From a virus: 27,147 nucleotides of DNA. The translations under genes and the position numbers were made by a program. Position 1 is the first letter of the stretch; each line of letters begins with the position of its first letter. Below the pieces are notes generated by a model that was not told the DNA's origin, did not search any database, and was given only the letters and a program-made list of their open reading frames with translations. The stretch is taken from IMG/VR virus record IMGVR_UViG_3300037502_003003, positions 1 through 27,147 of that record, one strand, 5' to 3'. This document shows, piece after piece, positions 5,826 to 12,469 of this stretch.

Positions 5826-5838
5826 TAAACTTTATAAT

Positions 5839-6096
5839 ATGAATGACTTAAAAAACATTAAACAAGTTGTTGAATTTATTGATTCTAGGATCAGTTTTTA
5901 TAACAGAAGCCTAAGAGAAGTAGATTCAAAATCATCTACCGCTACAATGGACAAAGCGTATTTTTACGGTAATATGTCCGCACTACTTGACATAAGGGAC
6001 ACTATGACCAAGTTATTAGACCATATTTCTAACCCAACATTATTTTCTCAAGATGAATACGAACTTACCGGCAATAGCAGCCAAAACCAATTCTAG
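5839..6096 (+). CDS. Hypothetical protein (85 aa)
   Basis: A helical protein (NIKQVVEFIDSRISFYNRSLRE, then AYFYGNMSALLDIRDTMTKLLDHI) with no recognised motif. An upstream in-frame ATG at 5809 would overlap the preceding gene by 17 nt and add ten residues; the ATG at 5839 has the better A/T-rich leader (TTTATAAT). Its 3' end overlaps the next ORF by up to 44 nt. It sits between the initiator-like gene and another unknown protein, so a replication accessory is possible. Confidence 0.6.
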   Translation: MNDLKNIKQVVEFIDSRISFYNRSLREVDSKSSTATMDKAYFYGNMSALLDIRDTMTKLLDHISNPTLFSQDEYELTGNSSQNQF

Positions 6097-6799
6097 TATT
6101 ACCCACGTCGAAAGGATTGTAAATCATAGGGAAAACCGCATAATGAAAATTGGTTTTCAAGCAGCCTATTCCCAGGTTTATCAGTTAATTGGTAATATAT
6201 TTCCTTTGTATGGTATTGATGGAACAAAGGAGTTTTACATGGAAGTTGCCGATCATATTGGTAGGAACTATAAATTAATTGCACCTGAAGAAATTAAAAC
6301 CGCATTTGAATTATTCTCTACCCAACAGTTGGATTTGGATGAGGATATAAAATTTTACGGTAAAATTAATTTACATACATTAGGTAAGATTATAAATGCT
6401 TATATGGTGTATAGGAATAAAATTACCTATCATCTTGATAAGGAAAAACAGGATAGGTTAGATCAAGAAATGATTGACAAAAAAAGGAAAGCATTGACAA
6501 AAGATTATGATGCTGACTTTGACAATAAGTTAAAAACCTTTAATAAGACTTTAGAAGAAATACCTATTTTTTGGTATGATGAATGTGTAAAACGTGGTTA
6601 TATTAATGAATGGAGTATAGGTGAAAAAGAGAAATTATGGGAAGAAGCACAACAAATGGCACTCAATGAAAAACCAGAATCTGAAAATTTGATTGACCGA
6701 AAGATACACATGAGAAAGATTGAAGATGGAAATATGCCCAGGGCTAGAGCATTGGCGTACAAATTAGCAGTCTGGAGAAAAGTATTATTAAGGGATTAA
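6053..6799 (+). CDS. Hypothetical protein in the replication cluster (248 aa)
   Basis: A soluble, largely helical protein. The N-terminal half includes QAAYSQVYQLIGNIFPLYG and IAPEEIKTAFELFSTQQLDLD, followed by KINLHTLGKIINAYMVYRNKI, then a charged coiled region (DKEKQDRLDQEMIDKKRKAL) and a basic C-terminus. The pattern of a conserved helical core ending in a long charged arm resembles unknown proteins I remember next to replication initiators in Bacteroidota prophages. No Walker motif is present, so it is not an ordinary helicase loader ATPase. The start at 6053 overlaps the preceding gene by 44 nt; an internal ATG at 6143 is an alternative. Confidence 0.65.
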   Translation: MNTNLPAIAAKTNSSITHVERIVNHRENRIMKIGFQAAYSQVYQLIGNIFPLYGIDGTKEFYMEVADHIGRNYKLIAPEEIKTAFELFSTQQLDLDEDIKFYGKINLHTLGKIINAYMVYRNKITYHLDKEKQDRLDQEMIDKKRKALTKDYDADFDNKLKTFNKTLEEIPIFWYDECVKRGYINEWSIGEKEKLWEEAQQMALNEKPESENLIDRKIHMRKIEDGNMPRARALAYKLAVWRKVLLRD

Positions 6800-6800
6800 T

Positions 6801-7046
6801 ATGAATGAAGAACAAAAATATTATTACGAAAAAGTTTTAAATGCCTTTGATAGAGATATTAGGGAACATAATTTATTATTAAGTAAGATAGAAAAACAAC
6901 TTTATAAACTATCAGTAAATCTGACAGTTGAAGATTGGAAAATAATTAGAGGTAAAGATTATTTTAAATACACACATAGAATGAGTATTCAGGATAAAAG
7001 GATATATTTGTTGGAAAGGATTAAAAGTTATTTAAAAGGTCAGTAA
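6801..7046 (+). CDS. Hypothetical charged helical protein (81 aa)
   Basis: A short Lys/Glu/Tyr-rich protein, probably two or three helices (YYYEKVLNAFDRDIREHNLLLSK and RMSIQDKRIYLLERIKSYL). No motif is recognised. It begins 1 nt after the preceding stop codon and is the last gene before the terminator at 7074-7105, so it closes the replication operon. Confidence 0.6.
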   Translation: MNEEQKYYYEKVLNAFDRDIREHNLLLSKIEKQLYKLSVNLTVEDWKIIRGKDYFKYTHRMSIQDKRIYLLERIKSYLKGQ

Positions 7047-7073
7047 TGTTTTTTTGTCATTCAATCTGGTTTT

Positions 7074-7105
7074 AGTGAGGCGTATTTTATGCCTCACTTT
7101 TTTTT
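7074..7105 (+). terminator. Rho-independent terminator closing the replication operon
   Basis: A perfect 8-bp stem (AGTGAGGC at 7074-7081, GCCTCACT at 7091-7098) with a 9-nt loop runs into a T tract (7098-7105). Confidence 0.85.
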
Positions 7106-7158
7106 ATATTTTTTTAAATTATTTATATCAAAAATATACTTTGTATTATATTTAATAT

Positions 7159-7166
7159 TATCTTTG
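7159..7166 (+). promoter_or_regulatory. Promoter -7 box for the recombination operon
   Basis: TATCTTTG matches TAnnTTTG and lies 24 nt before the ATG at 7191, just after the terminator at 7074-7105. A TTTG at 7140-7143 is only 15 nt upstream, closer than the usual 19, so the -33 element is uncertain. Confidence 0.45.
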
Positions 7167-7190
7167 ATATTATTAACAAAATCAGAAATC

Positions 7191-7448
7191 ATGACACCAG
7201 AACAAAGACAAAAAGCAATTTCAGAAGCATTTTATCAAATCTCCATTTACGCAATGGTAACTAACACCCATAGCAAAGAAGGCGCGCATAGGCTGGAATA
7301 TATGCTAAATATTATAAATCAAATACCCGTAGTTAATGATGTTGATTATAGCAACTTTAATCACAGGTATTATAAAGGCATATTAGAACAAGCCATTGAT
7401 GACAATAATAAGTTTATCGAAGAACTTAAACTAAAATCTTTACAATGA
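7191..7448 (+). CDS. Hypothetical protein (85 aa)
   Basis: A helical protein starting MTPEQRQKAISEAFYQISIY, with no motif that I recognise. The frame is open upstream to 7089, but that stretch covers the terminator and promoter and encodes only a hydrophobic run, so the ATG at 7191 with its ATC-ATG context is the real start. It is the first gene of the Bet/exonuclease operon and its stop overlaps the next ATG by 4 nt. Confidence 0.65.
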   Translation: MTPEQRQKAISEAFYQISIYAMVTNTHSKEGAHRLEYMLNIINQIPVVNDVDYSNFNHRYYKGILEQAIDDNNKFIEELKLKSLQ

Positions 7449-7675
7449 ACGATACTAACCTAATGGTGCTAAATTACCTTTTAGACGTTTACCACATAAA
7501 AGATACGTCTGTAGAAGGAGTAGAAAGGGCAATAGATGATATTTTTAACTTTGAAAATATTTTGCCTCAATACAGAAGTCTATTTAATTTAATTATGGTG
7601 GAAGCCATAGATTTTGAATTAATCAGCGAAAGATTAACTTTTAAAAAAATGAAAGACCAATTAGACCAATTTTAA
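7445..7675 (+). CDS. Hypothetical acidic protein upstream of bet (76 aa)
   Basis: A small acidic, helical protein (MNDTNLMVLNYLLDVYHIKD, VERAIDDIFNFENILP, LINLI-like core, FKKMKDQLDQF end). No family is recognised. A 4-nt overlap (ATGA) with the preceding gene and a 2-nt gap to bet show that it belongs to the recombination operon. Confidence 0.6.
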   Translation: MNDTNLMVLNYLLDVYHIKDTSVEGVERAIDDIFNFENILPQYRSLFNLIMVEAIDFELISERLTFKKMKDQLDQF

Positions 7676-7677
7676 TC

Positions 7678-8439
7678 ATGGAAGTAGCAAAAATAGGGAT
7701 AACACCCGCACAAATCGAAACATTAGCACAGGCAGGCGTTATTCCTGCAGGAACACCAGCCCCACAGGTAGAAGTATTTGCAGAAAGTTGCAGGCAGCAT
7801 GGATTAAGTCCATTTAAAAAGGAAATTTATTTAGTGGCATATAACAGCCGCGACGGAATGAAATACCATACCATTGTAGGTATAGATGGTTTGCAACAAA
7901 AAGCCGCACGCACAGGGAGGTTTGCCGGTATAGATGAAGAACAATATAACAGGGAATCAAACGGAACGTACAAAACAGCAAGCGAATTAAAGGCAGCTAA
8001 AGAAATGCCTATTTCATGTACAGTGACTGTTTGGGCTATTGTTGGTGGAATCAGATGTCCATTTACTGCTACGGTATTATTTGCAGAATATTATCCTGCT
8101 GTTTCATCCGGAAAAGATAGCTATTCAAAAGCCGCAACTATGCCTTTTAATATGATAGCCAAATGTGCCAGGGCGAAAGCGTTAAAAGTAGCTTTTAGTG
8201 ATGAACTATCAGGACTACACATTGAAGAAGAAAAAGCCGCTTTTGAAGATACTACGATACAAGCTGCGGAAGTTAATCCATCTGTAGAAATTGATGTAGA
8301 TGAGTTAAGGATTAAAATACTTTCTTGCAAAAATAGGGAGGAGTTAACTTATTTATACAAGTCAAATTCTGGATACAAACAATACGCTGCATTATTTACC
8401 GAAATGGCTAACGCCTTAAATACAAAGCCAAATGAATGA
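7678..8439 (+). CDS. bet: Bet/RecT-family single-strand annealing protein
   Basis: Promotes annealing of complementary single strands during phage recombination and recombination-dependent replication. Residues 33-85 carry the Bet pattern: VFAESCRQHGLSPFKKEIYL, a short loop, then HTIVGIDGLQQKAARTGRFAG. The conserved core continues to about residue 185 with PFNMIAKCARAKALKVAFSDELSG. The variable C-terminal third (DVDELRIKILSCKNREELTYL) probably contacts SSB or the nuclease. It overlaps the exonuclease gene by 8 nt, the usual two-gene recombination cassette. Confidence 0.93.
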   Translation: MEVAKIGITPAQIETLAQAGVIPAGTPAPQVEVFAESCRQHGLSPFKKEIYLVAYNSRDGMKYHTIVGIDGLQQKAARTGRFAGIDEEQYNRESNGTYKTASELKAAKEMPISCTVTVWAIVGGIRCPFTATVLFAEYYPAVSSGKDSYSKAATMPFNMIAKCARAKALKVAFSDELSGLHIEEEKAAFEDTTIQAAEVNPSVEIDVDELRIKILSCKNREELTYLYKSNSGYKQYAALFTEMANALNTKPNE

Positions 8440-9235
8440 AATAACCCATCTTAGTTTTTCAAGACTAAAAGCCCTTTCCCATTCTCCATTATGCCTAAAA
8501 AGGTATATTGAACAAACGCGTACATCTACGAAAGCAATGGATGAAGGTACTTTATTGGATTGTGTTTTATTTGAACCTGAAAGTTTTAACGATAGGTTTT
8601 TTATCATGCCAGAAGGTATAAAGAAACCAACAAGCGCACAAATTAATGCTAAAAAACCATCGGCCGAAACATTGGAACAAATTACTGTTTGGGAATCAAT
8701 CCAAATGAGAATTGGTAAAAGAATTGTTATAAATCAGGAACAATACAACGATGCTTTAAATATTGCTAGTGCCGTTATGGATAATACTACTGTCGCATTT
8801 AATGGTTTAATGAACATGAATAATTTTCAATTTCAAGTAACCGTTGAATTTTTTTACAAAGGATTTAAACACAAAGGAATCAAAGACGCGGAAGGAGTAG
8901 ATAGAAATGGTAAACGCGTTATATGGGATTTAAAACGTATGGGTGCCCGTTCTGGTGAACAACTTGTAAGGGCACAAATACGACATAATCAATACGATTT
9001 ACAAGCCGCTATTTATTGCCACAAATTTGATGAAATAAACGAGCCTGTAGATTATTTTATTATAGCAGTTGATAATGAAGGATATGTAACACCTTTTAGA
9101 ATTTCCCGTGATGCTAGGGAAAAAGCCAGATGGCAATGGAATAGGCTGATCGCTGCGGCCCACAGAGTAAATATGGAAGGTTTGGATATGGGACCCGAAT
9201 TTTGGGCAGATAGCGAAGGATTTTTTGACTTTTAA
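8432..9235 (+). CDS. PD-(D/E)XK exonuclease (phage exodeoxyribonuclease VIII-like)
   Basis: Probably degrades one strand of double-stranded ends to make the single strands used by the Bet protein. The N-terminal LSFSRLKALSHSPLCLKRYI and DEGTLLDCVLFEPE segments fit the phage PDDEXK exonuclease family. The active site is seen as GIKDAEG (Asp152) and VIWDLKRM (Asp166, Lys168), and NQYDLQAAIYCH supplies the QxxxY-type helix of RecB-like nucleases. The 267-aa length is normal for a phage enzyme. Overlap with bet by 8 nt implies coupled production. Confidence 0.9.
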   Translation: MNEITHLSFSRLKALSHSPLCLKRYIEQTRTSTKAMDEGTLLDCVLFEPESFNDRFFIMPEGIKKPTSAQINAKKPSAETLEQITVWESIQMRIGKRIVINQEQYNDALNIASAVMDNTTVAFNGLMNMNNFQFQVTVEFFYKGFKHKGIKDAEGVDRNGKRVIWDLKRMGARSGEQLVRAQIRHNQYDLQAAIYCHKFDEINEPVDYFIIAVDNEGYVTPFRISRDAREKARWQWNRLIAAAHRVNMEGLDMGPEFWADSEGFFDF

Positions 9236-9246
9236 AATAAATAATC

Positions 9247-9477
9247 ATGAACGAACAAGAAAAAGAAACATCCTTAAAATATTTTTACGAAAGAGTTCTT
9301 GAATCGTTTGAATATAACACTGACGAATATTATGCAATTACTGATGCTTTGAATGAGGCTTGGATAAAGTACGAAGAAGAAGGGATTGAAATTTATAAAG
9401 AAGGTTATAAAAAAGGCTACGAAGAAGGTGTAAAATATACCGATGGACTTATCAGCGAAGAAAGATTCCCATTTTAA
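9247..9477 (+). CDS. Hypothetical acidic protein (76 aa)
   Basis: A strongly acidic, helical protein with many Tyr and Glu residues (YFYERVLESFEYNTDEYYAI, then repeated KEGYKKGYEEG units). It ends FPF, reminiscent of short acidic tails, but no domain is recognised. The ATG has the ATC-ATG context. It follows the exonuclease by 11 nt in the same operon. Confidence 0.6.
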   Translation: MNEQEKETSLKYFYERVLESFEYNTDEYYAITDALNEAWIKYEEEGIEIYKEGYKKGYEEGVKYTDGLISEERFPF

Positions 9478-9487
9478 AAACAACCAA

Positions 9488-9898
9488 ATGAAAGAGTATA
9501 ATGCAAAGATGTTAGAAATAAAGGCATTTTGCGAAGAAATAAACGCATGGATTAGCACTGCTCCGAGTGCCGAAAATTTGGATGAATGCGACGAATATTT
9601 ACGACAATTATCTGCTTATTATTCTCGATATACGGTTATATCTGGCATGAATGAAAGTATCTATTCTTATCTTATGATGACTTGCATTCGTGATATGCCA
9701 GAGGAGGAGTACAAAAGAGTTAAGCACTCCTCCACATTAACCGATTTTTATGTGAAAGGGAAATACCCGAAGGCTACGGCAATCTTTGAACAATGTCGAG
9801 CGGTTCAAAAGTTATTATTAGTAACTTCCGATAATTATCGAACTTTGTTAAGTAGCTTTCGGCAGGAAAGAATATTAGTAGGTCACATGACTACATAA
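9488..9898 (+). CDS. Hypothetical protein (136 aa)
   Basis: A helical protein (MKEYNAKMLEIKAFCEEI, ECDEYLRQLSAYYSRY, IFEQCRAVQKLLLVTSDNYRTLLSSFRQE) with four cysteines and no recognised motif. The frame is open to an ATG at 9443 inside the previous gene, but the ATG at 9488, after an AAAAACAACCAA leader and 10 nt beyond the upstream stop, is a better start. It is the last gene before the tRNA region. Confidence 0.6.
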   Translation: MKEYNAKMLEIKAFCEEINAWISTAPSAENLDECDEYLRQLSAYYSRYTVISGMNESIYSYLMMTCIRDMPEEEYKRVKHSSTLTDFYVKGKYPKATAIFEQCRAVQKLLLVTSDNYRTLLSSFRQERILVGHMTT

Positions 9899-9917
9899 GA
9901 TATTTGCAGACCTCGGG

Positions 9918-9967
9918 TTTAGGTAAATGTTATTTTCCCCTTAATTAAACATTTCTTTTAGCCTAAA
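9918..9967 (+). other. Imperfect hairpin upstream of the tRNA
   Basis: TTTAGG (9918-9923) pairs with CCTAAA (9962-9967), and AAATGTT (9925-9931) pairs with AACATTT (9948-9954), around an A/T-rich loop. Further on, GCCTG/CAGGC (about 9990-10007) forms a second small hairpin. The 318-nt stretch 9899-10216 otherwise holds only the tRNA; these hairpins may be processing or termination signals. Confidence 0.35.
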
Positions 9968-10011
9968 TGCGTCAGAGGATGAATTGGCAGCCTGGAAATA
10001 GACAGGCAATT

Positions 10012-10115
10012 AGCAAGGTGGCGGAATTGGTTAACGCAGTGTATGGGTCGCAACCATTGGGATTACTTGTTCCAACAAACAAACAAGTTTGCAGGTTCGA
10101 ATCCTGCCCTTGCTA
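10012..10115 (+). tRNA. Atypical class II-like tRNA, isotype undetermined
   Basis: The acceptor stem is perfect (AGCAAGG at 10012-10018, CCTTGCT at 10108-10114, discriminator A10115). The D arm reads GCG-GAATTGGTTAA-CGC (10021-10037), like tRNA-Leu. The T arm is GCAGG-TTCGAAT-CCTGC (10091-10107). The middle is not standard. The only reasonable anticodon hairpin, TATGG-GTCGCAA-CCATT (10042-10058), has a T-T mismatch and would give anticodon CGC; a rival fold pairs CAGTG (10037-10041) with CATTG (10055-10059) around a 13-nt loop. The variable arm would be 32 nt with a 7-bp stem (ACTTGTT 10065-10071, AACAAGT 10082-10088). At 104 nt it is longer than ordinary tRNAs. No CCA is encoded. It could be functional, degenerate or a tRNA mimic. 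Confidence 0.7.
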
Positions 10116-10201
10116 CAAAACTGATACCTAAGTGATTGACACAAAAAGCTATTGTGTAAAGTATTGACAGCACGGAAAGACGGCACTTTTAAAACCATAT
10201 C

Positions 10202-10213
10202 GTTGACGTCAAC
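10202..10213. promoter_or_regulatory. Perfect 12-bp palindrome before the nucleotide-metabolism operon
   Basis: GTTGACGTCAAC is its own reverse complement and lies 12 nt before the ATG at 10226. A copy with one change sits at 891-902. A dimeric repressor or activator site is the simplest reading. Confidence 0.4.
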
Positions 10214-10225
10214 AAAATGATAATC

Positions 10226-10636
10226 ATGGCAATAGAAAACATTTATGACAAATATTTTAAAAATTCAGAACTAAGCGTTGATGAACTAATAAAAGCATCG
10301 GGCAGGAATCCAGACTATGACGAAAACAAGGCATTTAGGACAAATGAAAATAAACTACGCTACGACCTTATCCCACCATTGGCAAACCGCGAATATGCCA
10401 AAGTATGGACACAGGCATTAGGAAAATATCCGGAGGGTAATTGGGAGAAGGGAATGCCATGGACAGAGGTAATAGCCTCCGCTATGCGTCACTTGGAAGC
10501 GATAAGGCTAGGTGAGGATATAGATGCAGAATCAGGACTACTCCATGCTGCACACTTGCAATGTAATGCTGCAATGCTGACTGAATATTATTTTACTAAA
10601 CAAGATTATGATAACCGTAAAAAGTACGACAAATGA
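10226..10636 (+). CDS. dATP/dGTP diphosphohydrolase-like protein
   Basis: The protein matches, from memory, the N-terminal domain family of phage dATP/dGTP diphosphohydrolases: RYDLIPPLANREYAKVWTQALGKYPEGNW, then a KGMPWTEVIASAMRHLEAIRLGEDID block and ESGLLHAAHLQCNAAMLTEYY. The His and Glu/Asp residues of the MRHLEA, GEDIDAESG and HAAH segments would bind metal and nucleotide. Such enzymes trim purine deoxynucleotide pools during infection. An ATG at 10217 is also in frame; 10226 has the ATC-ATG context. It heads an operon that ends with the dCTP deaminase-like gene, so both sides of the pool are covered. Confidence 0.75.
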   Translation: MAIENIYDKYFKNSELSVDELIKASGRNPDYDENKAFRTNENKLRYDLIPPLANREYAKVWTQALGKYPEGNWEKGMPWTEVIASAMRHLEAIRLGEDIDAESGLLHAAHLQCNAAMLTEYYFTKQDYDNRKKYDK

Positions 10637-10902
10637 AACAAACAGCAGTTGAAATTTTAGAAATAAGTTTACTTGGCATTGTTTCTTTTGATTCAGAAGT
10701 ATTTAGAAATAAATACAAAGAAAGTTTTAAAATTGCCAAAGAAATGGAAAAGGAGAATACTATTAATGCTCATGTAACTGGATTAATTGACCCTTTAATA
10801 ATGAAAAACTACAAAGGACTTTCAGTTGATGAAATTAAAGTAGAGATAACAAAACAAGCTGAAGAATATTACAACGAAACTTTTAAAAACGAAACAAAAT
10901 GA
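10633..10902 (+). CDS. Shared-tail small protein 1 (89 aa)
   Basis: First of four consecutive small genes whose products end in (Y)YNETxKxxTK. It begins KQTAVEILEISL and contains FKIAKEMEKENTINAH, the Q/K-A-K-x-MEKE-x-I block I remember from a common small protein of Bacteroidota phages. It then ends EEYYNETFKNETK. Compared with relatives it has an insertion around residues 50-70. Function is unknown. Overlaps of 4 nt (ATGA) on both sides show coupled translation. Confidence 0.7.
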   Translation: MKQTAVEILEISLLGIVSFDSEVFRNKYKESFKIAKEMEKENTINAHVTGLIDPLIMKNYKGLSVDEIKVEITKQAEEYYNETFKNETK

Positions 10903-11141
10903 CTAAACAAACAGCAGTTGAATATTTATTAGAAGAATTTAGTGCAATTATTGGAAGAGTTAATTTTACAGTTACTCAAGACTTATTTATAAGAGATGCC
11001 GTTATAAAAGCCAAACAAATGGAAAAGGAGCAGATAATCAAAGCCTATGATGAATCAAATAAACGATTATGTTTACAATGCACTGATTTTAAAACTGGAA
11101 TAAAATATTACAACGAAACTTTTAAAAACGAAACAAAATGA
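10899..11141 (+). CDS. Shared-tail small protein 2 (80 aa)
   Basis: A paralogue of the first: TKQTAVEYLLEEF at the start, AVIKAKQMEKEQIIKAYDESN in the middle and KYYNETFKNETK at the end, which is the usual form of this unknown Bacteroidota phage family. The last 36 nt, including the stop and the next ATG, are identical to those of the previous gene. It overlaps both neighbours by 4 nt. No enzymatic motif is seen. Confidence 0.7.
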   Translation: MTKQTAVEYLLEEFSAIIGRVNFTVTQDLFIRDAVIKAKQMEKEQIIKAYDESNKRLCLQCTDFKTGIKYYNETFKNETK

Positions 11142-11455
11142 AACTATATACAGAAGACCAAGTAAGACAGGCAATTAAAAAAAGTAGAAGTATAAAAAAC
11201 AAAGACGGAGATGTTTTTGATTATTATTTTTCAGATGATGAAGCAATTGATTTTTTGACACCAATAGAATTTCCTAATTACAAAGAAATACACAAACAAG
11301 CTCAAGTTGTTGAGAGGTATCATGAATCAATGTCACTTGAAGAAAGTTGTGCATCAATGGGAAGATTTCATGGATTTTTTCATGGCGTTTATTACATAAT
11401 GGAAAAATTGCAATATTTTGATTACAACGAAACTTTTAAAAACAAAACAAAATGA
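11138..11455 (+). CDS. Shared-tail small protein 3, chimeric (105 aa)
   Basis: Only the last residues (DYNETFKNKTK) match the neighbouring genes. The body is different: it starts KLYTEDQVRQAIKKSRSIKNK, has an acidic FDYYFSDDEAIDFL stretch and a centre SCASMGRFHGFFHGVYYIMEKLQYF. The shared 3' end at DNA level suggests that an unrelated gene body was joined to this tail by recombination. Function is unknown. It overlaps both neighbours by 4 nt. Confidence 0.65.
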   Translation: MKLYTEDQVRQAIKKSRSIKNKDGDVFDYYFSDDEAIDFLTPIEFPNYKEIHKQAQVVERYHESMSLEESCASMGRFHGFFHGVYYIMEKLQYFDYNETFKNKTK

Positions 11456-11670
11456 GTAAACAAACGGCAGTTGAATGGTTTAATGATGAAATAATAATTC
11501 ATTTAAATTTTGACCAAAGATTATATCTTAAAGATATTTTTAAACAAGCTAAAGAAATGGAAAAGGAACAGATAATGGAGGCTTTTGAAGATGGCAATGA
11601 ACAAGGTTTTCTTTGCAAAGAAGGAATTGAATATTACAACGAAACTTATAAAAAAATAGAGACAAAATGA
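11452..11670 (+). CDS. Shared-tail small protein 4 (72 aa)
   Basis: Another paralogue: SKQTAVEWFNDEI at the start, FKQAKEMEKEQIMEAFEDGNEQG in the middle and IEYYNETYKKIETK at the end. It is the shortest member, and its tail has diverged most at DNA level. Its stop overlaps the ATG of the dCTP deaminase-like gene by 4 nt. Confidence 0.7.
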   Translation: MSKQTAVEWFNDEIIIHLNFDQRLYLKDIFKQAKEMEKEQIMEAFEDGNEQGFLCKEGIEYYNETYKKIETK

Positions 11671-12200
11671 TTTTAACAGACAAAACAATCATTGACGAAA
11701 TTGCATTGAAAAACATCGTCATTGAGCCTTTAATAGAAGCAAACATTGGGACTAATAGTGTTGATTTAACGTTATCCAAAACTTTGTTAATGTACACCGA
11801 CCATGTTCTTGACGTCAGGAAAAAGCCCCAAACGGTTGATATTATTATTCCCGATGAAGGATTAATTTTAAAGCCCGGTATCCTTTATCTTGCATCAACC
11901 GTCGAATATACGGAGACACTTCGCCACGTTCCAATTATTCAAGGCAAATCATCATTAGGTAGGTTAGGTTTATTTGTCCACATAACCGCAGGTTTTGGAG
12001 ATGTGAATTTTAAAGGACATTGGACATTGGAGCTTGCGTGTATCCAGCCTGTCAAGATTTACCCGGGCATGAAAATAGCACAAATATGCTACCATGACAT
12101 TTCAGAAATGCCATACACCGATTACGCATCAAAAGCCGATGCAAAGTATAAGAATCAGGGAAGCGATCCAGTAGCTTCAAAAAACTATTTAAACAAATAG
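11667..12200 (+). CDS. dcd: dCTP deaminase / dUTPase-family protein
   Basis: Probably converts dCTP to dUTP (or handles dUTP), feeding dTTP synthesis. The trimeric dUTPase-like fold is seen in SVDLTLS (31-37), GKSSLGRLGLFVHITAGFGD (93-112) and KGHWTLEL with the catalytic Glu (122), followed by YPGMKIAQICYH. The GKSSLGRLG segment carries the Ser/Arg residues of the active site. The length, 177 aa, is close to bacterial Dcd. It overlaps the last gene of the small array by 4 nt and shares the operon begun by the dATP/dGTP hydrolase-like gene. Confidence 0.88.
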   Translation: MILTDKTIIDEIALKNIVIEPLIEANIGTNSVDLTLSKTLLMYTDHVLDVRKKPQTVDIIIPDEGLILKPGILYLASTVEYTETLRHVPIIQGKSSLGRLGLFVHITAGFGDVNFKGHWTLELACIQPVKIYPGMKIAQICYHDISEMPYTDYASKADAKYKNQGSDPVASKNYLNK

Positions 12201-12202
12201 AT

Positions 12203-12469
12203 ATGACACCTGAGGAAAAAAAAGCATGGAAGTCGGAGTACATGAAAAAATACTACCGGAACATGAATGATTATCAAAGGGAAAAAAGGCGATTGAAAAA
12301 TCTTGAAAACAAAAAAAGGATATACCATGAAAATAAAACAACGTGCAAGAATAAAAATTACGACAAACACAAATCTTATAGGTTGAGAAATGCTGATAAA
12401 ATCAAGGCTTATCAAGAAGAATATCGTAAAAAACAAAAACAAAAAAAGAATCATGTTAACGCAGAATGA
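12203..12469 (+). CDS. Small basic protein (88 aa), related to 2420-2638
   Basis: A very basic helical protein made of Tyr/Lys/Arg-rich units (EYMKKYYRNMNDYQREKRR, NKNYDKHKSYRLRNADKIKAYQ, EEYRKKQKQKK). The MNDYQ(K/R) segment and the AYQxxY pattern are shared with the protein at 2420-2638, so the two are paralogues. A nucleic-acid-binding role is possible from charge; no catalytic motif is present. It starts 2 nt after dcd and its 3' end overlaps the next gene by 17 nt. Confidence 0.65.
   Translation: MTPEEKKAWKSEYMKKYYRNMNDYQREKRRLKNLENKKRIYHENKTTCKNKNYDKHKSYRLRNADKIKAYQEEYRKKQKQKKNHVNAE

Larger units (their letters stand above)
10867..11670 (+). repeat. Four-fold 3'-end repeat in the small-gene array
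   Basis: A segment of about 36 nt coding YYNETFKNETK, the stop and the overlapping next ATG occurs at 10867-10902 and 11106-11141 (identical), 11420-11455 (nearly identical) and 11632-11670 (diverged). The 5' ends of three of the genes also share a KQTAVE-coding segment, so the array has homology at both module borders. Confidence 0.75.

Noticed and set aside
10012-10115. tmRNA or tRNA with a self-splicing intron
   Set aside because: It is too short for either, and there is no tag-peptide reading frame or intron core.
9967-10131. 54-codon ORF spanning the tRNA
   Set aside because: Its C-terminal RFESCPC is the usual translation of a T arm; the tRNA arms explain the sequence better.
10136-10162. 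Sigma-70-like TTGACA ... TAAAGT
   Set aside because: The spacer is only 15 nt and Bacteroidota promoters use a different pattern; I treat it as chance.
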